Below, piece by piece: positions 1 to 7,530 of a stretch of 64,000 nt of DNA. The stretch's first letter is position 1, and every line of letters starts with the position of its first letter. Below the pieces are notes generated by a model. That model was not told where the DNA came from, ran no database searches, and saw only the letters and a program-made list of their open reading frames with translations. The position numbers and the translations under genes are program-made. The stretch is from Citrobacter amalonaticus Y19 (GTDB lineage Bacteria; Pseudomonadota; Gammaproteobacteria; Enterobacterales; Enterobacteriaceae). The DNA lies in NCBI RefSeq assembly GCF_000981805.1, contig NZ_CP011132.1, positions 682,001 to 746,000 on the forward strand, given 5' to 3'.

Positions 1-204
1 GGCCGTACGCGTGTCTATTTTGCGTCTGATGAACAGACGCTACTGAAAAACGGTAATCAAACCAAACCAAAACACGTGCCCGGCACGCCGTATTGGGTGA
101 TCACCAACACCAACACCGGCCGTAAATGCAGCATGATTGAGCACATCATGCAGTCAATGCAATTCCCGGCGGAATTGATTGAAAAGGTTTGCGGAACAAT
201 TTAA
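1..204 (+). CDS. seqA: SeqA replication-initiation regulator, C-terminal part only
   Basis: The window opens inside this gene; 67 codons and a TAA stop are visible. The segment (starting GRTRVYFA, ending ELIEKVCGTI) matches the C-terminal DNA-binding domain of SeqA, which binds hemimethylated GATC sites, sequesters oriC after initiation and organises newly replicated DNA. The N-terminal oligomerisation domain lies outside the window. pgm follows 23 bases after the stop, the usual enterobacterial seqA-pgm order, so the two are probably co-transcribed. Confidence 0.95.
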   Translation, partial: GRTRVYFASDEQTLLKNGNQTKPKHVPGTPYWVITNTNTGRKCSMIEHIMQSMQFPAELIEKVCGTI

Positions 205-227
205 TCCATGCAGAAAAGGACCAGGCA

Positions 228-1868
228 ATGGCAATCCACAACCGTGCAGGCAAACCTGCGCAACAAAGTGATTTGATTAACGTCGCGCAACTGACGGCAC
301 AATACTATGTACTGCAGCCCGCAAAAGGAAATGCGGAACACGCGGTGAAGTTCGGCACCTCCGGACACCGTGGCAGTGCAGGTCGTCATAGCTTTAACGA
401 GCCCCATATTCTGGCGATTGCGCAAGCTATCGCGGAAGAGCGTGCGAAAAACGGCATTACGGGTCCGTGCTATGTGGGTAAAGACACCCATGCACTGTCC
501 GAACCGGCGTTTATCTCCGTACTGGAAGTGCTCGCAGCGAACGGTGTCGACGTGATTGTTCAGGAGAACAACGGTTTTACCCCAACGCCAGCCGTATCGA
601 ATGCAATTCTGGTCCACAACAAAAAAGGCGGCCCGCTGGCTGACGGTATTGTCATTACCCCGTCCCACAACCCGCCGGAAGATGGTGGGATCAAGTACAA
701 TCCGCCAAATGGTGGCCCGGCAGATACGAACGTCACGAAAGTGGTGGAAGACCGCGCGAATGCGCTGCTTGCCGATGACCTGAAAGGCGTGAAGCGTATT
801 TCTCTGGATGCGGCGCTGGCGTCCGGTCATGTCAAAGAACAGGACCTGGTGCAGCCATTTGTTGAAGGGCTGGCGGACATCGTCGACATGGCCGCCATCC
901 AGAAAGCAGGTCTGACACTGGGCGTGGATCCACTGGGTGGCTCCGGTATCGAATACTGGAAACGTATCGCTGAACATTACAAACTGAACCTGACCATCGT
1001 GAACGATCAGGTTGATCAGACTTTCCGCTTTATGCACCTCGATAAAGATGGCGCGATCCGTATGGACTGCTCGTCTGAATGTGCCATGGCTGGTCTGCTG
1101 GCGCTGCGCGATAAGTTCGATCTGGCGTTCGCCAACGATCCCGATTATGACCGTCACGGCATCGTCACCCCGGCGGGGCTGATGAATCCGAACCACTATC
1201 TGGCGGTGGCGATCAACTACCTGTTCCAGCATCGTCCGCAGTGGGGCAAAGAGGTGGCGGTCGGTAAAACGCTGGTCTCTTCAGCCATGATTGACCGCGT
1301 GGTTAACGATCTGGGTCGCAAACTGGTTGAAGTCCCGGTGGGTTTTAAATGGTTTGTTGATGGTCTGTTTGACGGCAGCTTCGGCTTTGGCGGTGAAGAG
1401 AGCGCGGGGGCATCCTTCCTGCGTTTCGACGGTACGCCGTGGTCTACCGATAAAGACGGGATCATCATGTGCCTGCTGGCGGCGGAAATTACTGCCGTTA
1501 CCGGGAAGAACCCGCAGGAGCACTACAACGAGCTTGCTGCCCGTTTTGGCGCGCCGAGCTACAACCGTCTGCAGGCAGGCGCAACGTCCGCACAGAAAGC
1601 GGCGCTGTCTAAACTGTCTCCGGAGATGGTCAGCGCCAGCACGCTGGCAGGTGACCCGATCACCGCGCGCCTGACAGCCGCACCGGGTAACGGTGCGTCG
1701 ATTGGCGGTCTGAAAGTAATGACCGACAACGGCTGGTTCGCGGCGCGTCCGTCCGGTACGGAAGATGCGTACAAGATCTATTGCGAGAGCTTCCTCGGCG
1801 AAGAGCATCGCAAGCAGATTGAGAAAGAAGCGGTCGAAATTGTCAGCGAAGTGCTGAAAAACGCCTGA
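228..1868 (+). CDS. pgm: Phosphoglucomutase
   Basis: Cytoplasmic alpha-D-phosphohexomutase that interconverts glucose 1-phosphate and glucose 6-phosphate, linking glycolysis to glycogen, trehalose and UDP-glucose synthesis. The 546-residue product equals the E. coli length. The catalytic phosphoserine loop TPSHNP places Ser146 in the expected position, the metal loop DPDYDRHG follows in the middle, and the C-terminal phosphate-binding loop RPSGTED is intact. The frame is open upstream to 189 inside seqA, but the ATG at 228 gives the conserved MAIHNRAG start and has AAAGGA upstream. A strong hairpin terminator follows. Confidence 0.98.
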   Translation: MAIHNRAGKPAQQSDLINVAQLTAQYYVLQPAKGNAEHAVKFGTSGHRGSAGRHSFNEPHILAIAQAIAEERAKNGITGPCYVGKDTHALSEPAFISVLEVLAANGVDVIVQENNGFTPTPAVSNAILVHNKKGGPLADGIVITPSHNPPEDGGIKYNPPNGGPADTNVTKVVEDRANALLADDLKGVKRISLDAALASGHVKEQDLVQPFVEGLADIVDMAAIQKAGLTLGVDPLGGSGIEYWKRIAEHYKLNLTIVNDQVDQTFRFMHLDKDGAIRMDCSSECAMAGLLALRDKFDLAFANDPDYDRHGIVTPAGLMNPNHYLAVAINYLFQHRPQWGKEVAVGKTLVSSAMIDRVVNDLGRKLVEVPVGFKWFVDGLFDGSFGFGGEESAGASFLRFDGTPWSTDKDGIIMCLLAAEITAVTGKNPQEHYNELAARFGAPSYNRLQAGATSAQKAALSKLSPEMVSASTLAGDPITARLTAAPGNGASIGGLKVMTDNGWFAARPSGTEDAYKIYCESFLGEEHRKQIEKEAVEIVSEVLKNA

Positions 1869-1885
1869 GTTGAAAAGTCGCATTA

Positions 1886-1911
1886 AAAAAGGAGCCGATC
1901 GGCTCCTTTTT
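1886..1911 (+). terminator. Rho-independent terminator after pgm
   Basis: A perfect 26-base palindrome: an A-run, then GGAGCCGATCGGCTCC, then a T-run. It lies 17 bases after the pgm stop. The symmetry means it could also stop transcripts arriving from the other strand. Confidence 0.9.
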
Positions 1912-1930
1912 CTATTCCCGCACGCTTTCC

Positions 1931-1990
1931 CGTAGGCTGCCATCCGGCGTTGTTTTATTGCCTGAAGGCGCTTCGCTTATCAGGCCTACG
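1931..1990. repeat. REP-type palindromic repeat
   Basis: CGTAGGCTGCCATCCGGC is followed by CCTGAAGGCGCTTCGCTTATCAGG and CCTACG, the layout of two inverted REP units as found after many enterobacterial operons. It separates the pgm terminator from the convergent small gene. Confidence 0.75.
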
Positions 1991-2017
1991 ATCGCACGAT
2001 GTTGGACGTTCGCGTGG

Positions 2018-2449
2018 TTATTGGGGGAGCTTATACGCCTGACGCGCTAATAACTTCCAGTCACCCGCGCTGTCTTTTTTCATCACCAGCATTACGCCGA
2101 TTTTCACTTCGCCTGGTTTGCCACTGTCGTTTGTTTTGGCTTCCAGAATATGGCGGACGATCGCGACATCGCCATCAATCTGAACAGTCTGGTCGTTCAG
2201 ATTTAAGGTCTTAAATTGTGATTTTCCTGTCACGATCGCGTCAACAAATTCGGCGTTATTTTCAATTCTTCCGCTGGAATGGCCATAGCTCAGGGAGGGG
2301 GTTCCCACTTTTTCCAGACTGGATTTTTCACCGCTCAGCATCGCCTGACGCATGCTTTCTACGGCATCGGTTACCGCTTTAACGTCTGTACTCTGTGCAA
2401 AGCAAGAGCTGCTTAACAGCAAGAGCGCCATACAAAATGCTTTTTTCAT
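2018..2449 (-). CDS. Small exported NTF2/SnoaL-like protein, function unknown
   Basis: A 143-residue protein beginning MKKAFCMALLLLSSSCFAQS, a clear signal peptide with likely cleavage after CFA, so the mature protein is probably periplasmic. The rest has the pattern of the NTF2-like (SnoaL/DUF4440) fold: an amphipathic helix, then a strand-rich half with VAIVRHIL and WKLLARQAY. Such proteins often bind small ligands, but no catalytic role can be assigned. The ATG at 2449 is preferred over 2455 because AGGAG lies six bases before it. It stands alone and converges on pgm. Confidence 0.75.
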   Translation of the reverse strand: MKKAFCMALLLLSSSCFAQSTDVKAVTDAVESMRQAMLSGEKSSLEKVGTPSLSYGHSSGRIENNAEFVDAIVTGKSQFKTLNLNDQTVQIDGDVAIVRHILEAKTNDSGKPGEVKIGVMLVMKKDSAGDWKLLARQAYKLPQ

Positions 2450-2653
2450 GTCCATCTCCTGATAGAGGTTTTCGGTCTTAGTCGACCCCTGAACCTAATA
2501 AAACATTGTTACGATATTCAGGAAATAAATAGAACATTAATTCATTAAAAATAAAACATTGTTTTAATGATGAGCTTCACAGACTGTGAAAAACGTTCGC
2601 GGTTACGGCCGGATTCCCCATTTTCGTGCTCATCTTTATCTTTTGCGGAAGTA

Positions 2654-2680
2654 AAAAAAGGCGCCATAGGGCGCCTTTTA
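2654..2680 (-). terminator. Rho-independent terminator after potE
   Basis: GGCGCC ATAG GGCGCC flanked by A and T runs, reading as stem plus T-run on the minus strand. It lies about 20 bases beyond the potE stop and ends the speF-potE transcript. Confidence 0.85.
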
Positions 2681-2698
2681 TGACTGTCGTATAGCGGG

Positions 2699-4018
2699 TT
2701 AACCGTGCTTATTTTTCAGTTCAAAGCGCGGTGAGACCAGACCGTACAACGTCCAGCCGAGGAAGGTCACGATGGAACCGTACAGCATCGCTTCCTGACC
2801 TGACGAGTAGAGCGCATAGAAACTGTACATCGCCCCGATGAACGCCACGAAGTTTGCCGATTTTGCTTTCGCCGCCGGAACATTCGCCACTCGCTGAATG
2901 ATCACCAGCGCGGCCATCGACAGGATGTACGGGATGATGTTCGTTACCACGGCCAGGTTGACCAGCACGTTAAACTGGCTGTTCAGCGACGGGCTGATGG
3001 TCATCAGCGATAAGCCGCTCTGGATGACCACAATCGTCAGCATTCCCTGAACGGGCGCATCGACTTTAGTCACGCGAGAGAAGATCCTGGGGAAATAGCC
3101 TTCGTCGGCAGAGGATTTAAAGACCTGCGCTATCGTGAACTGCCAGCCTAACAGCGATCCGCAGCAGGACATGATCATCAGCGCCATGATCACTTTACCC
3201 ACTTCCGGTGTGAACATCTGCGCAAATGCCAGACCAAACGGAGCGGTCGAGTTTGCCAGATCCATGTTAGGTACAATCCCGGCAATCACGTTGGTGGAGA
3301 CGATGTAAATCACCGCCGCACCCAACGTCCCGCCCAGTACGGCAATCGGGACGTTCTTTTCAGGGTTTTCGACGACTTCCGCGTTAGCACACGCCGATTC
3401 AAGACCGAGGAACGCCCACAGCGTCATCGCGATAGACGAACCAACCGCCGTGAAGAACGGTACGTGATGCGGGTTCCAGGAGTTGGCGTACAGGGTTGGG
3501 CTAAACCAGAACCAGCCGATGATGCACAGGCCGACAACCGGAATGATCACGCCCCAGACGGTGATACTGCTGATCTGTCCGGTAATGCGCGCACCACCAA
3601 AGTTAGCAACCGTACAGATCCACAGCACGCCAATGGTGGCGAGACCGATTTGCACCGGGGTGAGACTAGCGCCAAAAAGCTCGGTACCATAACCCACGGC
3701 GGAGATAGCGATAGCGACGTTGGCAATCAACAGCGACACCCCATAGGTGTAATTCGCCATAAAGTTGCCGGATTTACCAAACGCATATTCCGCGTAGCCA
3801 CCCATCCCGCCGGATTTACGGCTAAACATGCCACACTTGGCGAACGCCCAGGCCAGCGCCATGGAACCGACAGCGGTAACCAGCCAGGAGATAATCGAAA
3901 TGGTGCCGACTTCAGCCAGTTTGGTCGGCAGCATGATAATCCCGGAACCCATCATATTGACCATGGTCAGGATGGTGAGTTGCATCACGCCCATTTTATT
4001 GGATTTGGCTTTACTCAT
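2699..4018 (-). CDS. potE: Putrescine/ornithine antiporter PotE
   Basis: Inner-membrane APC-family transporter, 439 residues, the same length as E. coli PotE, with about twelve hydrophobic segments. It exports putrescine in exchange for ornithine and, with SpeF, forms an acid-resistance cycle that consumes a cytoplasmic proton per turn. The N-terminal GSGIIMLP loop and the SACANAEVVENPEKN stretch are typical of the family. Its ATG overlaps the speF stop by four bases (ATGA), so the two are translationally coupled and share speF regulation. Confidence 0.97.
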   Translation of the reverse strand: MSKAKSNKMGVMQLTILTMVNMMGSGIIMLPTKLAEVGTISIISWLVTAVGSMALAWAFAKCGMFSRKSGGMGGYAEYAFGKSGNFMANYTYGVSLLIANVAIAISAVGYGTELFGASLTPVQIGLATIGVLWICTVANFGGARITGQISSITVWGVIIPVVGLCIIGWFWFSPTLYANSWNPHHVPFFTAVGSSIAMTLWAFLGLESACANAEVVENPEKNVPIAVLGGTLGAAVIYIVSTNVIAGIVPNMDLANSTAPFGLAFAQMFTPEVGKVIMALMIMSCCGSLLGWQFTIAQVFKSSADEGYFPRIFSRVTKVDAPVQGMLTIVVIQSGLSLMTISPSLNSQFNVLVNLAVVTNIIPYILSMAALVIIQRVANVPAAKAKSANFVAFIGAMYSFYALYSSGQEAMLYGSIVTFLGWTLYGLVSPRFELKNKHG

Positions 4019-6213
4019 AATGCTTCTCCTTTTAACAGGCCAGTCTGTGCTTCGCGAGGTTTAATCACGTAGCACCACACCTGTTTGCGACCATCGCACT
4101 CTTTGACGTACACACCCTGAAGTTCCGGCGCAAAACCGGGCAGCAGGTTGATCCCTTCCTCCAGCGCGCTGAAATAACGCAGTACCGCGCCGCCCCAGAC
4201 TTCCCCCGGAACCACGCACAACACGCCTGGCGGGTAAGGGAGTGCGCCTTCAGCAGCAATGCGACCTTCGGCTTCTGGCAGAGGCACCAGATCCACTTCA
4301 CCACGCAGATACGCGTAGTTGGCATCCTGCGGGTTCATGCTGACGCGCGGGAAATGCGATTTACGGAACATCTCTTTTTGCAGTTGCTTCACGTTGTGAC
4401 GTGCGTACAGGTCATGCATCTCCTGACACAACTGGCGCAGGGTATAACCGGCATAGCGCGCTTCGTGCTGTTTGTAGAGCGACGGCAGGACATCAGCCAG
4501 TGGCGCATCAGACTCCAGCAACCGCTCGAAGCGCACCAGCAGGGCGACGAGCTGTTGCAGTTTCGCCATGTCTTCTGCCGGGGTCAGCAGGAACAGGATC
4601 GAGTTGAGGTCGCATTTCTCCGGCACCACGCCGTTTTCACGCAGGAAGTTGGCAAGGATGGTTGCCGGGACGCCGAAGGTGTCATATTCGCCGCTATGTG
4701 CGTTGATCCCCGGCGTGGTCAGCAGCAGTTTGCAGGGGTCAACAAAGTATTGATGCTCGGCGTAACCTTCAAACGCATGCCAGCGTTCACCCGGGACGAA
4801 GTGGAAGAAGCGCAGGTCATTCGCAATTTCCGCAGTAGGGTAAGACTGCCACGGTTTACCCTCGATCCATTGCGGAACGAACGGGCGAATATGCTGGCAG
4901 TTATCGAGGATCAGCTTACGGGCGTCGATACCGTTCGCCACGCAATCCATCCACATATTGCGACCACTGACGCCTTCGTGCATTTTGGCGTTAATATCCA
5001 GCGCCGCAAACAGCGGATAGAACGGGCTGGTGGAGGCGTGCATCATAAACGCATTATTCATGCGTTTATGGGGGACATACCGCGACTGGCCTTTGATATG
5101 GCTGTCTTTTTTGTGAATTTGCGAGGTCTGGGAGAAGCCTGCCTGCTGCTTGTGAACCGACTGCGTCACCAGAATACCCGGATCGTTTTCGTTCAGTTCC
5201 AGCAGAAGTGGAGAGCAATCCGCCATCATCGGGATAAACTGCTCATAGCCTACCCAGGCGGAGTCGAACAGGATGTAGTCACAAAGATGACCAATCTTAT
5301 CCACCACCTGACGTGCGTTATAAATCGTGCCGTCATAGGTACCTAACTGGATGACGGCAAGACGGAACGGGCGCGCATCCCGGGAACGTTGTGGTGCCAC
5401 TTCGCTGACTAACTCACGCAGATAGCTCTCTTCAAAACAGTGGGCATCAATCCCGCCGATAAAGCCGTACGGGTTACGCGCTGTTTCCAGGTAGACCGGC
5501 GTTGCGCCTGCCTGCAATAACGCGCCGTGATGGTTTGACTTATGGTTGTTGCGATCGAAGAGCACCAGATCGCCCGGAGTGAGCAGCGCGTTAAGCACCA
5601 CTTTGTTGGATGAAGAGGTTCCGTTCAGCACAAAGTAGGTTTTATCGGCATTAAACACCTTCGCGGCATGCTGCTGGGCAATGCACGGCGCGCCTTCGTG
5701 GATCAGCAAATCGCCCATTGCCACGTCGGCATTACACAGGTCGGAGCGGAAAAGCGCTTCGCCAAAATATTCCACGAACTGGTTGCCTGCCGGGTGACGG
5801 CGGAAAAACTCGCCACCCTGGTGTCCTGGGCAGTCGAAGGCGCTGTTCCCCTGGTTAACATAGTCAACCAGCGCGCGGAAGAACGGGGGGCGTAATTGCG
5901 TTTCGTAATGACTGGCTGCCGTTTCTAACTGACGACCGTAGAACGCGGTACGGGCTTCGTGACATTCAAATACGCCCGAAATGCGTGGCAGATATTCTGC
6001 CGGAACGCGCTCTTCCTCTTCGGTGGCGATGAAGACGGGAATACCGTAGCCGGTCGCGTCAATTTCATCGAGTTTTCCACGTTCAATATCATTGACAGAT
6101 AACACCACTGCGGCCACGTCAATAAAATGGCTTTCATCAACATTCACAATCGTGCGTTGTGTAGAAAAACAGTCAGGGCAAGAACGACTCACGGCAATTT
6201 TTAATTCAGACAT
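4015..6213 (-). CDS. speF: Inducible ornithine decarboxylase SpeF
   Basis: Pyridoxal-phosphate enzyme converting ornithine to putrescine and CO2 in the cytoplasm. The 732 residues match E. coli SpeF. The order is an N-terminal response-regulator-like wing domain, the fold-type-I catalytic core with SVHKQQAGF (PLP lysine Lys355), and the C-terminal domain. The frame is open 26 codons further upstream, but MSELKIAV at 6213 is the conserved start. It is the second cistron after the speFL leader and lies before potE; synthesis should be induced at low pH with ornithine. Confidence 0.97.
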   Translation of the reverse strand: MSELKIAVSRSCPDCFSTQRTIVNVDESHFIDVAAVVLSVNDIERGKLDEIDATGYGIPVFIATEEEERVPAEYLPRISGVFECHEARTAFYGRQLETAASHYETQLRPPFFRALVDYVNQGNSAFDCPGHQGGEFFRRHPAGNQFVEYFGEALFRSDLCNADVAMGDLLIHEGAPCIAQQHAAKVFNADKTYFVLNGTSSSNKVVLNALLTPGDLVLFDRNNHKSNHHGALLQAGATPVYLETARNPYGFIGGIDAHCFEESYLRELVSEVAPQRSRDARPFRLAVIQLGTYDGTIYNARQVVDKIGHLCDYILFDSAWVGYEQFIPMMADCSPLLLELNENDPGILVTQSVHKQQAGFSQTSQIHKKDSHIKGQSRYVPHKRMNNAFMMHASTSPFYPLFAALDINAKMHEGVSGRNMWMDCVANGIDARKLILDNCQHIRPFVPQWIEGKPWQSYPTAEIANDLRFFHFVPGERWHAFEGYAEHQYFVDPCKLLLTTPGINAHSGEYDTFGVPATILANFLRENGVVPEKCDLNSILFLLTPAEDMAKLQQLVALLVRFERLLESDAPLADVLPSLYKQHEARYAGYTLRQLCQEMHDLYARHNVKQLQKEMFRKSHFPRVSMNPQDANYAYLRGEVDLVPLPEAEGRIAAEGALPYPPGVLCVVPGEVWGGAVLRYFSALEEGINLLPGFAPELQGVYVKECDGRKQVWCYVIKPREAQTGLLKGEAL

Positions 6214-6469
6214 TTTCATCTCTTTATTCTCAGGTAATAGCAGGTCCTCAATTTCTCGAATGAGAAACTGATAACTCCGGAATAAAAGCAAAGTTTGTCC
6301 CCTGATAAATAAATCAGTAAATTGCTTTTTTTAGGATGCAAAAAACCTTACCTGTCCGGTCACAGGCGAATCAAGGCTTAAGCAGAGTGAGCACTGAGGA
6401 ATACAGGCATGAGCCTGTGATACAGCGAGTCAGGAAGACCTGTATGCTGGAGTGCCCATAGTCGAAAGA
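6214..6469 (-). promoter_or_regulatory. speFL-speF intercistronic regulatory leader
   Basis: About 255 bases of leader RNA separate speFL from speF. A hairpin at 6454-6478 (GCCCATAGTC / GACTAACGGGC on the plus strand) spans the last codons and stop of speFL, and a second small hairpin lies at 6403-6418. In E. coli, ornithine-dependent ribosome stalling on speFL changes RNA structure and Rho access here and switches on speF. The same mechanism is inferred from the conserved leader peptide. Confidence 0.7.
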
Positions 6470-6574
6470 CTAACGGGCATTAAAGAAATGAAAGTCAAAA
6501 CTATTACGGTGGGCAAACATCATAATATGCGTTGTTCGCCTGATATGGGGCATTGTACGACTATTATTTTCCAT
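6470..6574 (-). CDS. speFL: Ornithine-sensing leader peptide SpeFL
   Basis: A 34-residue peptide, MENNSRTMPHIRR at the start and FDFHFFNAR at the end, ending in TAG. In E. coli and Salmonella this nascent peptide binds ornithine in the ribosome exit tunnel, stalls the ribosome near its last codons and so induces speF. The HIRRTTHIM core and the C-terminal stalling segment are conserved; residue 19 is Met here where I recall Lys in E. coli. The open frame runs upstream to 6652, but the homologous start is the ATG at 6574. Confidence 0.92.
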   Translation of the reverse strand: MENNSRTMPHIRRTTHIMMFAHRNSFDFHFFNAR

Positions 6575-6852
6575 TTTGCTTACCTTTACTGGATGAGTGG
6601 AAGGTGAGGGTATTTTATCCAGGAAATGGCGTTGTTCTGTGAAGAAGATCAATAATAAACGATCATTTTAAAAATAATTAGTCGCTGTTTATGCATATCG
6701 TGCGATAAGATATCGAATTGTTATTTGTATGTTATATATGTGTGCTTTATTATTTTGATGGGATTTTACTTGTGTCGGATAATATATGAAATTATGACAC
6801 GAAAAATAATAAAAATATTATTTTGTTTTATTTAAAAATAATGAATAACCAT
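6575..6852. promoter_or_regulatory. AT-rich speFL upstream region
   Basis: This 278-base, strongly AT-rich gap holds the promoter of speFL-speF-potE (minus strand) and the end of the kdp transcript coming from the right. No clear sigma-70 hexamer pair or rho-independent terminator stands out. A-tract composition suggests an H-NS-bound promoter, which is inference. Confidence 0.4.
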
Positions 6853-7530
6853 TCACGGCATAAAACGATAGCCAATGCCGGTTTCGGTAATGAAGTGGCG
6901 GGGGCGCGCGGGATCATGCTCCAGTTTCTGTCGCAGGTGACCCATATAAATACGCAAATAGTGGCTGTGTTCAACGGCGTTCGGTCCCCAGACCTGGTTC
7001 AACAACTGGCGCTGGGTAAGTACTTTTCCGGCGTTGTTGAGCAATACGGCCAGCAGGCGAAACTCAATCGGCGTCAGGTGGATCTCCGTTTCACCTCGAT
7101 GAATCAGATGTGCGGCGAGGTCCACCACCACATCGGAAAAGCGCACCACCGGTTCGGGAGAGGGAGTGGCGGAATGACGACGCAGGGCAACGCGCAGGCG
7201 CGCCTGTAACTCGCCAATGCCAAAAGGCTTGCTCAGATAGTCATCGGCACCCGCATCCAGCGCGGCAATTTTGTCACTCTCTTCACTACGCGCAGAGAGC
7301 ACAATCACCGGGACGGCGCTCCACTGTCGCAGGTCGCGAATGAAATCAATGCCGTCGCCATCCGGCAGGCCGAGATCGAGAATAATAAGATCGGGCTTGC
7401 GCGTTGCCGCCTCCAGCAAGCCGCGCTGAAGGGTCTCGGCTTCGTACACGCGCAGACCATCGGCTTCCAGCGCGGTACGCAGAAAGCGGCGAATGGCTTG
7501 CTCATCTTCAACAATCAGAACGTTTGTCAC
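6853..7530 (-). CDS. kdpE: Response regulator KdpE
   Basis: 225-residue OmpR/PhoB-type regulator that activates kdpFABC under K+ limitation or osmotic stress. The receiver domain (1-120) has the acidic pair near Glu8-Asp9, the phospho-acceptor Asp52 in LDLGLPDG, and Lys in SKPFGIGEL. The winged-helix DNA-binding domain follows (about 130-225, LTPIEFRLL, GIGYRFMP). The start overlaps the kdpD stop by four bases. A likely binding site lies at 14701-14726. Confidence 0.97.
   Translation of the reverse strand: MTNVLIVEDEQAIRRFLRTALEADGLRVYEAETLQRGLLEAATRKPDLIILDLGLPDGDGIDFIRDLRQWSAVPVIVLSARSEESDKIAALDAGADDYLSKPFGIGELQARLRVALRRHSATPSPEPVVRFSDVVVDLAAHLIHRGETEIHLTPIEFRLLAVLLNNAGKVLTQRQLLNQVWGPNAVEHSHYLRIYMGHLRQKLEHDPARPRHFITETGIGYRFMP

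Noticed and set aside
201..1232. 343-codon minus-strand frame opposite pgm
   Set aside because: Antisense shadow of pgm; no ribosome-binding site or family resemblance.
4354..5346. 330-codon plus-strand frame opposite speF
   Set aside because: Antisense shadow of the ornithine decarboxylase gene.
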